NCBI GenBank assembly: GCA_041398225.1
Contig: JAWKVD010000013.1
Span: 1-64,000 of the forward strand
DNA length: 64,000 nt
Reading direction: 5' to 3'
Origin: JAWKVD01 sp041398225
GTDB lineage: Bacteria; Pseudomonadota; Alphaproteobacteria; Caulobacterales; Hyphomonadaceae
The notes under the pieces are model-generated. The model did not search any database. It was not told the DNA's origin and worked only from the letters and a program-made list of their open reading frames with translations. Positions within the stretch are counted from its first letter, which is position 1. Every line of letters begins with the position of its first letter. A program made the translations under genes and the position numbers. Shown piece by piece: positions 8,292-15,877 of this stretch.

Positions 8292-9422
8292 ATGCGCATC
8301 GCCGTCCTCAAGGAACGCCGTGCAGGCGACAAACGCGTCGCTGCGACGCCGGACACCGTAAAGAAGCTCATCGGTCTCGGCCATGAGATCGTCGTGGAGT
8401 CGGGCGCCGGGATCACCGCGGGCGTTCGCGACGCCGACTATGAGGCCACCGGCGCCAGGATCGCGGGCAGTCCGGCCGATGCGCTGAACGGCGCCAATCT
8501 TGTGATCAAGGTGCGCGCACCCGACGCGGAAGAGCTCAAGCTCATTCCCAAGGGCGCCGGCCTTGTGGGGCTGCTGGAGCCTTACGCCGCGAAGGAAGAG
8601 GCCAAGACCTGGGCGGCGCAAGGCGTCGTGGCTTTGGCGATGGAGTTCGTCCCGCGCATCACGCGTGCCCAGGTGATGGACGCCTTGTCGAGCCAGGCCA
8701 ACCTCGCGGGTTATCGTGCGGTGATCGAAGGCGCGCACCTCTATGGCCGCGCCATGCCGATGATGATGACCGCCGCCGGCACGGTGGCCGCCGCCAAATG
8801 CTTCATCATGGGCGCCGGCGTCGCCGGCCTTCAGGCGATCGCAACCGCCCGCCGTCTGGGCGGCGTGGTCTCCGCGACCGACGTGCGGCCCGCCGCCAAG
8901 GAGCAGGTCGCCTCGCTCGGCGCGAAGTTCGTCGCGGTCGAAGACGAAGAGTTCAAGGCCGCCGAAACGGCCGCCGGCTACGCCAAGCCCATGTCGGCCG
9001 AATACCAGAAGAAGCAGGCCGAACTGGTCGCCGCTCACATCGCCAAGCAGGACATCGTGGTCACCACGGCGTTGATCCCGGGCCGCCCGGCGCCGGTGCT
9101 TGTCACCGAGGCCATGGTCAGGTCGATGCGTCCCGGATCTGTGATCGTCGATATGGCGGTCGCGCAAGGCGGCAACTGCCCGCTGTCGAAACCCGACGAG
9201 CTCGTCGATGTCGACGGCGTCATCGTCGCGGGCTTCACCAACCTTCCCGGCCGTATGGCCGCCGACGCTTCGGCGCTTTACGCGCGCAACCTCGTCGCAC
9301 TGATCCCCCTGCTCACGGCCGAGGACAAATCCTTCGCACCCAACTGGGAGGACGAGATCATCACCGCATCCGTCATCACCCGTGACGGCGAGGTTGTGCA
9401 CTCGGCCCTCAAGGATGGTTAG
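8292..9422 (+). CDS. pntAA: NAD(P) transhydrogenase subunit alpha, part 1 (PntAA)
   Basis: 376 residues, the soluble NAD(H)-binding domain I. It opens with MRIAVLKERRAGDKRVAATPD and carries RITRAQVMDALSSQANLAGY, the dinucleotide-binding GAGVAGLQAIATARRLG and SVIVDMAVAQGGNCP. With PntAB and PntB it forms the proton-translocating transhydrogenase that reduces NADP+ with NADH using the proton gradient. The subunit is split as in other alphaproteobacteria. The operon order is pntAA, a 70-codon membrane gene, pntAB, pntB. Confidence 0.96.
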   Translation: MRIAVLKERRAGDKRVAATPDTVKKLIGLGHEIVVESGAGITAGVRDADYEATGARIAGSPADALNGANLVIKVRAPDAEELKLIPKGAGLVGLLEPYAAKEEAKTWAAQGVVALAMEFVPRITRAQVMDALSSQANLAGYRAVIEGAHLYGRAMPMMMTAAGTVAAAKCFIMGAGVAGLQAIATARRLGGVVSATDVRPAAKEQVASLGAKFVAVEDEEFKAAETAAGYAKPMSAEYQKKQAELVAAHIAKQDIVVTTALIPGRPAPVLVTEAMVRSMRPGSVIVDMAVAQGGNCPLSKPDELVDVDGVIVAGFTNLPGRMAADASALYARNLVALIPLLTAEDKSFAPNWEDEIITASVITRDGEVVHSALKDG

Positions 9423-9424
9423 GA

Positions 9425-9637
9425 GTGAAGATAACGGTCTCCAGGGCGATCGGACTTATCCTAACGATCACCGGGATGACGCTGGCGATCTGGTTCGTTC
9501 AGATGGCCGCCCTGCCTGGCCCCGTTCCGCTCTTCGCCTTTCCGGTCGCCGCCATAGCGGTCGCCATGGTTTCGGTCGGCCTGCGCTACGTGTTCAAATC
9601 CACCAGCCGCGACTCGAAGTCCAAACCGCCTTCCTGA
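9425..9637 (+). CDS. Small membrane protein inside the pnt operon
   Basis: 70 residues starting at GTG 9425, two bases after the pntAA stop, with two hydrophobic segments (about 8-27 and 34-54) and a basic Ser/Lys-rich tail. Its position between pntAA and pntAB and its tight spacing indicate co-transcription. I do not recognise a family. Possible roles are assembly or stability of the membrane part of the transhydrogenase, which is inference from position alone. Confidence 0.6.
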   Translation: MKITVSRAIGLILTITGMTLAIWFVQMAALPGPVPLFAFPVAAIAVAMVSVGLRYVFKSTSRDSKSKPPS

Positions 9638-9655
9638 CCTGACGGATCACGCCCG

Positions 9656-10069
9656 ATGCTGAAACGCCTCGCCACGCTTCTCGCCCTCGCCTTCGCGCTC
9701 GCCGCTCCCGCCTTCGCCAGTTCGGAGGGCGGCGGCGGGGTCGATCCGCTGATCTTCCGCATCGCGATCTTCGTGATGGCCGTATTCGTCGGCTATTACG
9801 TGGTCTGGTCGGTGACGCCGGCGCTGCATACGCCGCTGATGGCCGTCACCAACGCCATCTCCTCGGTGATTATCGTCGGCGCGCTGGTCGCCGCCGCGAC
9901 CGGCGCCGGGCACGAACTCACCGCGCGGATGTGGACGGCGAAAGGCTTCGGCGCCGTCGCCGTGGTGCTGGCGGCCGTCAACATCTTCGGCGGCTTCCTC
10001 GTCACCCAGCGGATGCTGGCGATGTACAAGAAAAAAGAGAAACCCGCGCCGAAGGCCGAATCCAACTAG
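9656..10069 (+). CDS. pntAB: NAD(P) transhydrogenase subunit alpha, part 2 (PntAB)
   Basis: 137 residues. An N-terminal signal-like segment is followed by DPLIFRIAIFVMAVFVGYYVVWSV, HTPLMAVTNAISSVIIVGAL and FGGFLVTQRML, the membrane-spanning helices of the alpha subunit. The lysine-rich end (MYKKKEKPAP) is typical. It forms the proton channel with PntB. It is about 30 residues longer at the N-terminus than many PntAB proteins because of the signal-like leader. Confidence 0.95.
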   Translation: MLKRLATLLALAFALAAPAFASSEGGGGVDPLIFRIAIFVMAVFVGYYVVWSVTPALHTPLMAVTNAISSVIIVGALVAAATGAGHELTARMWTAKGFGAVAVVLAAVNIFGGFLVTQRMLAMYKKKEKPAPKAESN

Positions 10070-10108
10070 CCGCGCGACGCTCTACGACATTCCGGGGACT
10101 GCAAAGTC

Positions 10109-11524
10109 ATGAACGCCAATATCGCCGCCCTTCTCTACCTCGCCTCGGGGGTGCTGTTCATTCTCTCGCTGCGCGGGCTGTCCAGCCCCGAGACCTCACG
10201 CAAGGGCGCGCGCAACGGCATGATCGGCATGGCCATCGCCATCCTCACCACGCTGTGGATGCTCTGGCCGATGGACGCCGTGACGCTGGCGCTGATCGGC
10301 GGCGGCATCCTTATCGGCGGAGCGGTCGGCGCGGTGATCGCGCGGCGCATCCCGATGACGGCGATGCCGCAACTGGTCGCGGCCTTCCACTCGCTTGTCG
10401 GCCTCGCCGCGGTGATGGTGGCCGCCGGCGCCTTCCTGGCGCCCGTCGCCTTCGGCATTACCGATGTGGCCGGACGCATTCACGAGATCAGCCGGATCGA
10501 GATGTCGCTTGGCGCCGCGATCGGGGCGATCACCTTCTCCGGCTCGGTCATCGCCTTCCTCAAGCTGAACGGCAACATGTCCGGCGCGCCGATCCTGCTG
10601 CCGGCCCGCCACCTCATCAACATTCTGGTCGGCGCCGCCATCGTCGGGCTCATCGTCGCCTTCGTGATGTCGGAAGGCGCCGCCTCCGGCGGCGGCCAGC
10701 TGCTCTGGTACGTCATCGCCCTGTCGTTCGCGATCGGCTTTCTGCTGATCATTCCGATCGGCGGCGCCGATATGCCGGTCGTCGTTTCGATGCTCAACTC
10801 CTATTCGGGCTGGGCGGCGGCGGCTCTGGGCTTCACGCTCGAGAACAACGCGCTGATCATCACCGGCTCGCTGGTCGGTTCGTCCGGCGCGATCCTCTCC
10901 TACATCATGTGCAAAGCGATGAACCGCAGCTTCATCTCGGTCATCCTCGGCGGCTTCGGCGCGGACGCCGCCGCGGCGACCGGCGATTCCGGCCCGGCCA
11001 AGCCGGTGAAGATCGGTTCGGCCGACGACGCCGCCTTCATCATGAAGAACGCTTCGAAGGTCATCATCGTGCCGGGCTACGGCATGGCGGTGGCGCAGGC
11101 CCAGCACGCGCTGAAGGAAATGGCGGAAATGCTGAAAGAGGAAGGCGTCGACGTTTCCTACGCCATCCACCCGGTCGCGGGCCGCATGCCCGGCCATATG
11201 AACGTGCTGCTGGCCGAAGCGCAGGTTCCTTATGACGAAGTGTTCGAGCTTGAGGACATCAACTCGGAATTCGCGCAAGCCGATGTCGCCTTCGTCATCG
11301 GCGCCAACGACGTCACCAACCCCGACGCCGAAACCAATCCGCAATCGCCGATCTACGGGATGCCGGTTCTGAAAGTGTGGAACGCCAAGACGGTGTTCTT
11401 CATTAAGCGCTCGCTGGCTTCAGGCTATGCCGGCGTCGAGAACCCGCTGTTCTTCCGCGACAACACCATGATGCTTCTGGGCGACGCCAAGAAGATGACC
11501 GAGAGCATCGTCAAGGCGCTGTAG
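10109..11524 (+). CDS. pntB: NAD(P) transhydrogenase subunit beta (PntB)
   Basis: 471 residues. Eight or nine membrane helices are followed by the NADP(H)-binding domain III from about residue 310 (VIIVPGYGMAVAQAQHAL, VSYAIHPVAGRMPGHMNVLLAEA, VIGANDVTNPDAE, VWNAKTVFFIKRS). These are the canonical motifs for the nucleotide site and the hinge. It is the last gene of the pnt operon, 39 bp after pntAB. The downstream gene is convergent, with no clear terminator hairpin in the 20-bp gap. Confidence 0.96.
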   Translation: MNANIAALLYLASGVLFILSLRGLSSPETSRKGARNGMIGMAIAILTTLWMLWPMDAVTLALIGGGILIGGAVGAVIARRIPMTAMPQLVAAFHSLVGLAAVMVAAGAFLAPVAFGITDVAGRIHEISRIEMSLGAAIGAITFSGSVIAFLKLNGNMSGAPILLPARHLINILVGAAIVGLIVAFVMSEGAASGGGQLLWYVIALSFAIGFLLIIPIGGADMPVVVSMLNSYSGWAAAALGFTLENNALIITGSLVGSSGAILSYIMCKAMNRSFISVILGGFGADAAAATGDSGPAKPVKIGSADDAAFIMKNASKVIIVPGYGMAVAQAQHALKEMAEMLKEEGVDVSYAIHPVAGRMPGHMNVLLAEAQVPYDEVFELEDINSEFAQADVAFVIGANDVTNPDAETNPQSPIYGMPVLKVWNAKTVFFIKRSLASGYAGVENPLFFRDNTMMLLGDAKKMTESIVKAL

Positions 11525-11544
11525 GCGGCGTCGGCGCGGCGGCG

Positions 11545-12744
11545 CTAGCCCGCCCGCGCGCAGGTATCGGCCTGCTCGGCTAGGATATCCAGATCAGCGC
11601 CTGTGGCGTTGATGACCGCACGGTTGGCCCCGGCGATCGCCTTCGCCACTTCCGTAGGCGTGCGTTGCACGGCCTCGCCCAGGCGCATCGCCTGCGCCTG
11701 AAGGCTGTCGCGCGCGGCCTCCAGCTTCGGCGCGTCCGTCTCCCCTTTCAGCGGGCGGTTCGAACGCAACCGATCCAGCGCGAACGACAGCGTGCCGGCG
11801 CATTCGACCGCGAGGCCATACCCCTGGGCCCGCAGGACCAGCGGCGCGACGGCCTCGCCGACATGTTTTTGAGGATTGGACGGCACCGGCCGCGGCGACT
11901 TCGCCTTCTGAGCCGACGGCATCGCGTCGTAGTCGGCCACGAGCTTGTCCTCCCACTTGTTGATCAGACCGAGCGAGGTGTCGAACGCCTGCACCAGCGG
12001 CTCGCCCGAGCGCAGGGCGTGGTTGAACAAGGCGTCGCCAAAATAGGTCCACTCGTTCTCGGGCGTGCAGCCGAATGACGACCGGTCGGCGGCGGCCGCC
12101 GTCAGCACCAGCGAGTTGTCGTCGTAGAACGGCAGAATGAAATGGCCCGAGAAACAGGCCGACACGATGACGACGCGCTTCTTGACGCCCGCCGCGTTCA
12201 ACGCATTGCGCAGGTGATGCGGCCGCAATGCGCCGCCAAGGCGATTGAACTCCTGCATCGCCACCGATCCATCCGGCGAGCCGTGAGAGGTGATGAAAAC
12301 GACCACCAGATCCTCGTCGGGATTGATGGTTGCGCCGATCTTCCCGATCGCCGCGTTGATGTTGTTGGGATTGGCGACAGGATAGGTGCGCGAAACGCCG
12401 CCGGTTCCCGCGGACAGAATGATGGTCCGGTCTTCGGCGTCGAACCGCCGGGCCAGAATCTTGGCGCCCTCGGACGCCTCGCGCTCAAAGACGGGATCGC
12501 TCCAGAGCGAAGCCGCAAGCACATAGGTGTCGGTCACGCCCTTGCGCTCGGGCGCGATCGCTTCGAGCGACTTGGCCATCAGCTCCGCCTGCCGCGCCGC
12601 TTCGGCCGGCGGCAGCGCCGCTTCGATCGCGCCAAAGTTCCCGCGAAACGGATCGGCCTGTTGCGCAACGCCCGGCGAGGCGAGCGCAACCGCGACGCAC
12701 AAACCCGCGCCGACCCTGCGAAGAAAGCTCACGAGAGCGGACAT
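11545..12744 (-). CDS. Secreted C13-family (legumain/caspase-like) cysteine peptidase
   Basis: 399 residues from the ATG at 12744, with a cleavable signal peptide (to about VAQQ, residue 29). The catalytic dyad is His154 in FITSHGSPDG and Cys197 in VSACFSGHF, the clan CD arrangement of peptidase family C13 (known eukaryotic members are legumain and GPI8). The region after residue 280 is unassigned and alpha-helical. Bacterial C13 proteins have no settled function. It is convergent with pntB and probably cell-envelope located. Confidence 0.8.
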   Translation of the reverse strand: MSALVSFLRRVGAGLCVAVALASPGVAQQADPFRGNFGAIEAALPPAEAARQAELMAKSLEAIAPERKGVTDTYVLAASLWSDPVFEREASEGAKILARRFDAEDRTIILSAGTGGVSRTYPVANPNNINAAIGKIGATINPDEDLVVVFITSHGSPDGSVAMQEFNRLGGALRPHHLRNALNAAGVKKRVVIVSACFSGHFILPFYDDNSLVLTAAAADRSSFGCTPENEWTYFGDALFNHALRSGEPLVQAFDTSLGLINKWEDKLVADYDAMPSAQKAKSPRPVPSNPQKHVGEAVAPLVLRAQGYGLAVECAGTLSFALDRLRSNRPLKGETDAPKLEAARDSLQAQAMRLGEAVQRTPTEVAKAIAGANRAVINATGADLDILAEQADTCARAG

Positions 12745-12865
12745 TCCATGCCCCCTGCCCAGCCCTTTCCCGGCTGTCTGTTCCAACCTTCCGCCAGATT
12801 GTCGCGGCCAGGGTCGCTAGGCAACCCGCATGGGTCGCTTCGGAGCGGGATCGCGCGCCGGCGCC

Positions 12866-13402
12866 CTATCCGCCGCCCTTGATTACGCGAAGCGCGGCGC
12901 GGCGCGCCTCAGGACTGACCGGCGCCTCCTGAGGCGACGTCAGTGCTTCCGGCTGCGCGACGGCTGTCTCATTCTCCGGCTCATCCTCGGCCGCATCCCT
13001 GGCCTCCCCACGCGGCTTCGGCGATTTTCGCCGGAAGGTGGAGCCGGGAATGCGATCCTCGTCCCGCCGCTTCTTGCCGCCCGGGCGAAGCCCGCCGCGC
13101 GCCGGCTTACCGTGACGGGCCTCGTCTTCAGCGGCTGTCTCGGCTTTCTTCGCCTGACGCGTCTTGCGATCGAGCGCCCGAACAATCTGGGCCTGGCGCG
13201 CGGACAGCGCCTCCTCGAGCGCGCCCTTGTCCGGGTCGCGAAACGCCGAGCCGAATTTCTCCAGCCGCTCGCCGACCCCTTCGACGAACTCTTTCTCCCA
13301 CTCGGACAGAGGCTTGGCGTCGGGCTCGGCCGCACGATCGGCGACGCGCTTCAGCTTGCGCATCGCTTTCCTCGTCTTGCGCTTGTCGACCTCGCGCGCC
13401 AT
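12866..13402 (-). CDS. Charged coiled protein, unknown
   Basis: 178 residues, very rich in Lys, Arg, Glu and Ala, without membrane segments. The N-terminal half (residues 1-95) has heptad-like patterns and SEWEKEFVEGVGERLEKFGSAF; the C-terminal half is disordered and low in hydrophobics. I do not recognise a domain. It starts 67 bp downstream of the amidohydrolase stop on the same strand and could share its transcript. Confidence 0.6.
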   Translation of the reverse strand: MAREVDKRKTRKAMRKLKRVADRAAEPDAKPLSEWEKEFVEGVGERLEKFGSAFRDPDKGALEEALSARQAQIVRALDRKTRQAKKAETAAEDEARHGKPARGGLRPGGKKRRDEDRIPGSTFRRKSPKPRGEARDAAEDEPENETAVAQPEALTSPQEAPVSPEARRAALRVIKGGG

Positions 13403-13469
13403 GGGGCCTCCTGCGGTCAGACTAGGCCGTTTCGCCCGTCACTGTCACGAAGGGCGACCGCATGCCGCC

Positions 13470-15149
13470 TCAAAACGGCGGCGCGTTGCGGTCGTAGACG
13501 ACCGCGCCGGCCACAACCGTGATGGCGGGCTCCAGCGTCAGTATCTCGGCCTCGGGCACGGTCAGCAGATCGCCGCTGAAGCCGGTAAGATCGGCGAGCT
13601 TGCCCGGTTCGATGGTTCCAAGATCCGCCTCCCGGAACGAAGCGTAGGCGGGCCACACGGTGAACATCTTCAGCGCCTGTTCGCGTGTCACCGCTTCCTG
13701 CGGCCGCCAGTCTGGTCCGGACCGCCCCTGCAGATCCTTGCGCGCGACGGCCGCGTAGAACTCGATGCGCGGATCGCCCTTCTCCACCGGCGCGTCGGAC
13801 CCGCCGGCGATGATCGCGCCCTGGTCGATCAAGGAGCGCCAGGCGTAAGCGCCGTCGAGCCGGGCGTCGCCGAGCCGGGCGGGCGCGAAGTAGAGATCGC
13901 CGATTGCGTGCGAGGGCTGCATCGAGGCGATGACGCCGAGACTGGCGAAGCGCGGAATGTCGGTCGGCGAAAGGATCTGCGCGTGCTCGATCCGCCAACG
14001 GGGATCACGCCGCTTCTGTTCGGCTTCCGGAACGGCCGCGAACGTCGCCTCCATCCAGTCCAGAACGATATGGTTCGCGCTGTCGCCAATCGCGTGGAAG
14101 CAAACCTGCACGCGGGAATCGTAGGCGCGCGCCAGCAAGCGCCGCGTTTCGCTTTCACGAGCGCGCTGAAGACCGGCGGTGTCTGGCCGGTCTGCGTAAG
14201 GCGCCGACAGCAGAGCGCCGCGCGAACCCAGCGCGCCGTCCATGAAGAGCTTGATCGCGCGCGTCGTCACCAAACCCGCCTTCGATCCGCCCATGACGTT
14301 GAAAGCGTCCGGAGAATCGCCGTCGACGGCGTTGTAGATGCGCAGCGGCAGATCGCCCGCGTCAGACAGCCGGTTGATCGTCTCGATGTCCGCGGGCGCC
14401 ACGGCCATGTTGTGGACTCCCGTCCACCCGAGGCTGGCGTAGCGGCGCGCGCCGGTGACGTAGGCGCGCTCGACTTCCTCGGGCGGCGATGCGCCCTCCA
14501 GACTCGCGACGAGCGACATCGCATTGTCGACCAGCAGGCCCGTCGGCACGCCCTCGGCGTCAAGCTCGATGTGACCGCCGTCGGGATCGGGCGGAACGGG
14601 ATCGAGCAGGCCCATCGCTTCGAGCGCAGCCGTGTTGGCCAGCAGCGCGTGGCCGTCGGCGCGGGTCAACAGGGCGGGATGATCTCCTGTCGCCAGGTCG
14701 ACATCCTGCCGGGTCGGAAAGCGACCTTCCGGCCAGTGGGTCTCGATCCAGCCCCGACCGATCAGCACCGCGCCGGGGCTTAGCTTATCGGCGGCTTCCG
14801 CCACCGTCTGGGCGAGTTCGGCGATCGACCCCACACTGTCGAGATTGAGCGTCAGCTCGCGCTCGCCCACTCCGCGCAGGTGAACATGACTATCGACAAA
14901 GCCCGGATAGACGTGCGCGCCGTTTAGATCGACAAGCCGGGTCTGCGCTCCGCCGGTCTTCACCAGCTGGCTGGCTTCGCCGACCGACATGATCCGCCCG
15001 CTGCGGATCGCCACCGCTTCGACCGGTTGCGCGCCGTCGACGCCGGTGTGGATGACGCCGCCATACAGGATCAGGTCCGGCGCGGGTTTCGCCTGGCACG
15101 CCGCCAGCCCCAACACGGCCAGCGTCGCCACGAAGTGTGCGATGCGCAC
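13470..15149 (-). CDS. Lipoprotein amidohydrolase (Amidohydro_3 / YtcJ-like)
   Basis: About 559 residues from a GTG at 15149; a longer frame begins at 15194 but the GTG places the signal sequence correctly (IAHFVATLAVLGLAAC, lipobox LAAC). Metal-binding motifs of the amidohydrolase superfamily are present: FVDSHVHLRG, then FHAIGDSANHIVLDW and RIEHAQILS, and GGSDAPVEKGDP. YtcJ-type enzymes hydrolyse C-N bonds of amides; the substrate here is unknown. The lipobox implies an outer-membrane or periplasmic location. It lies downstream of rpmB on the same strand with a 69-bp gap. Confidence 0.85.
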   Translation of the reverse strand: MRIAHFVATLAVLGLAACQAKPAPDLILYGGVIHTGVDGAQPVEAVAIRSGRIMSVGEASQLVKTGGAQTRLVDLNGAHVYPGFVDSHVHLRGVGERELTLNLDSVGSIAELAQTVAEAADKLSPGAVLIGRGWIETHWPEGRFPTRQDVDLATGDHPALLTRADGHALLANTAALEAMGLLDPVPPDPDGGHIELDAEGVPTGLLVDNAMSLVASLEGASPPEEVERAYVTGARRYASLGWTGVHNMAVAPADIETINRLSDAGDLPLRIYNAVDGDSPDAFNVMGGSKAGLVTTRAIKLFMDGALGSRGALLSAPYADRPDTAGLQRARESETRRLLARAYDSRVQVCFHAIGDSANHIVLDWMEATFAAVPEAEQKRRDPRWRIEHAQILSPTDIPRFASLGVIASMQPSHAIGDLYFAPARLGDARLDGAYAWRSLIDQGAIIAGGSDAPVEKGDPRIEFYAAVARKDLQGRSGPDWRPQEAVTREQALKMFTVWPAYASFREADLGTIEPGKLADLTGFSGDLLTVPEAEILTLEPAITVVAGAVVYDRNAPPF

Positions 15150-15218
15150 GATCCATCTCCCCGCGATCACCCGATCGCGAGGCAGGTTAAGCACAAGCTG
15201 TAGCGATAGAAAGGCCTA

Positions 15219-15506
15219 TCAGGCTTCCGCGGCGCGTTTGGCGAGCTCGCGCTTCACCTTCACCATGCGCGGCGACAGATCTTCTTCCTTGGCCTTGGCG
15301 AGGAAGGCGTCGAGACCGCCACGCTTGTCGACGGTGCGCAGCGCCGCCGCCGAGATGCGAGCCGAATAGTTCTGCCCCAGAGCGTCCGAGCGCAGCGTGA
15401 CGTTCACGAGGTTCGGTTCGAACCGGCGCTTGGTCTTGATGTTGGAGTGGCTCACCTTGTTGCCGACGATCGGCTTGATGCCGGTGAGTTCGCACGTGCG
15501 CGACAT
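15219..15506 (-). CDS. rpmB: 50S ribosomal protein L28
   Basis: 95 residues: MSRTCELTGIKPIVGNKVSH, then TKRRFEPNLVNVTLRSDALG and ISAAALRTVDKRGGLDAFL. This is a full-length alphaproteobacterial L28 with the usual C-terminal Lys-rich helix. It is a single-gene unit, divergent from the SUV3-like helicase gene across a 371-bp gap. Confidence 0.97.
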   Translation of the reverse strand: MSRTCELTGIKPIVGNKVSHSNIKTKRRFEPNLVNVTLRSDALGQNYSARISAAALRTVDKRGGLDAFLAKAKEEDLSPRMVKVKRELAKRAAEA

Positions 15507-15877
15507 GGTCGCCTCTCCTGAACCTCGGGCCGAACGATCGCCGCCGGACCAAAACCCGCCTTGCGGCCTCCCCCGGCTTCAGCTTGGGGCGCGATCTGGC
15601 GAGGGGTGAAATTGGAGCGCGGTGGATAAGCGGGGCGGGGCGCAGTGTCAAGCCGAATGAACCCGCGCAGCAGGACGCGCCCGACAGGAGGCTCGTACGC
15701 CCGCGATGGGCGCGACTTCATGGTTGACGCAGGCGCCCGCGCACGCCCATCTCTCTTGCGGTGCACAGCCGCCTATTGATGGCGGTTTCTTATATATTCC
15801 CTTTTTGTTTTCTGTTTATCTTTTATTGTTAAGAGTTTGTTAACGATTTCGAACTGACCGGGAGCGTCCCTAGCCTC
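15507..15877. other. Divergent intergenic region, rpmB / helicase
   Basis: A 371-bp gap with no supported gene. The part next to rpmB is GC-rich. From 15777 to 15850 the sequence turns sharply AT-rich (TTATATATTCC, then CTTTTTGTTTTC), which probably holds the helicase promoter, and includes a perfect CtrA-type site at 15829-15843. Confidence 0.6.
15829..15843 (+). promoter_or_regulatory. CtrA-type box TTAA-N7-TTAA
   Basis: TTAAGAGTTTGTTAA matches the full CtrA consensus TTAA-N7-TTAA known from Caulobacter and relatives exactly. It lies 35 bp upstream of the ATG of the helicase gene (15878), where a bound regulator could activate or repress. Cell-cycle control is inferred from the motif; no ctrA gene is in the window. 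Confidence 0.55.
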
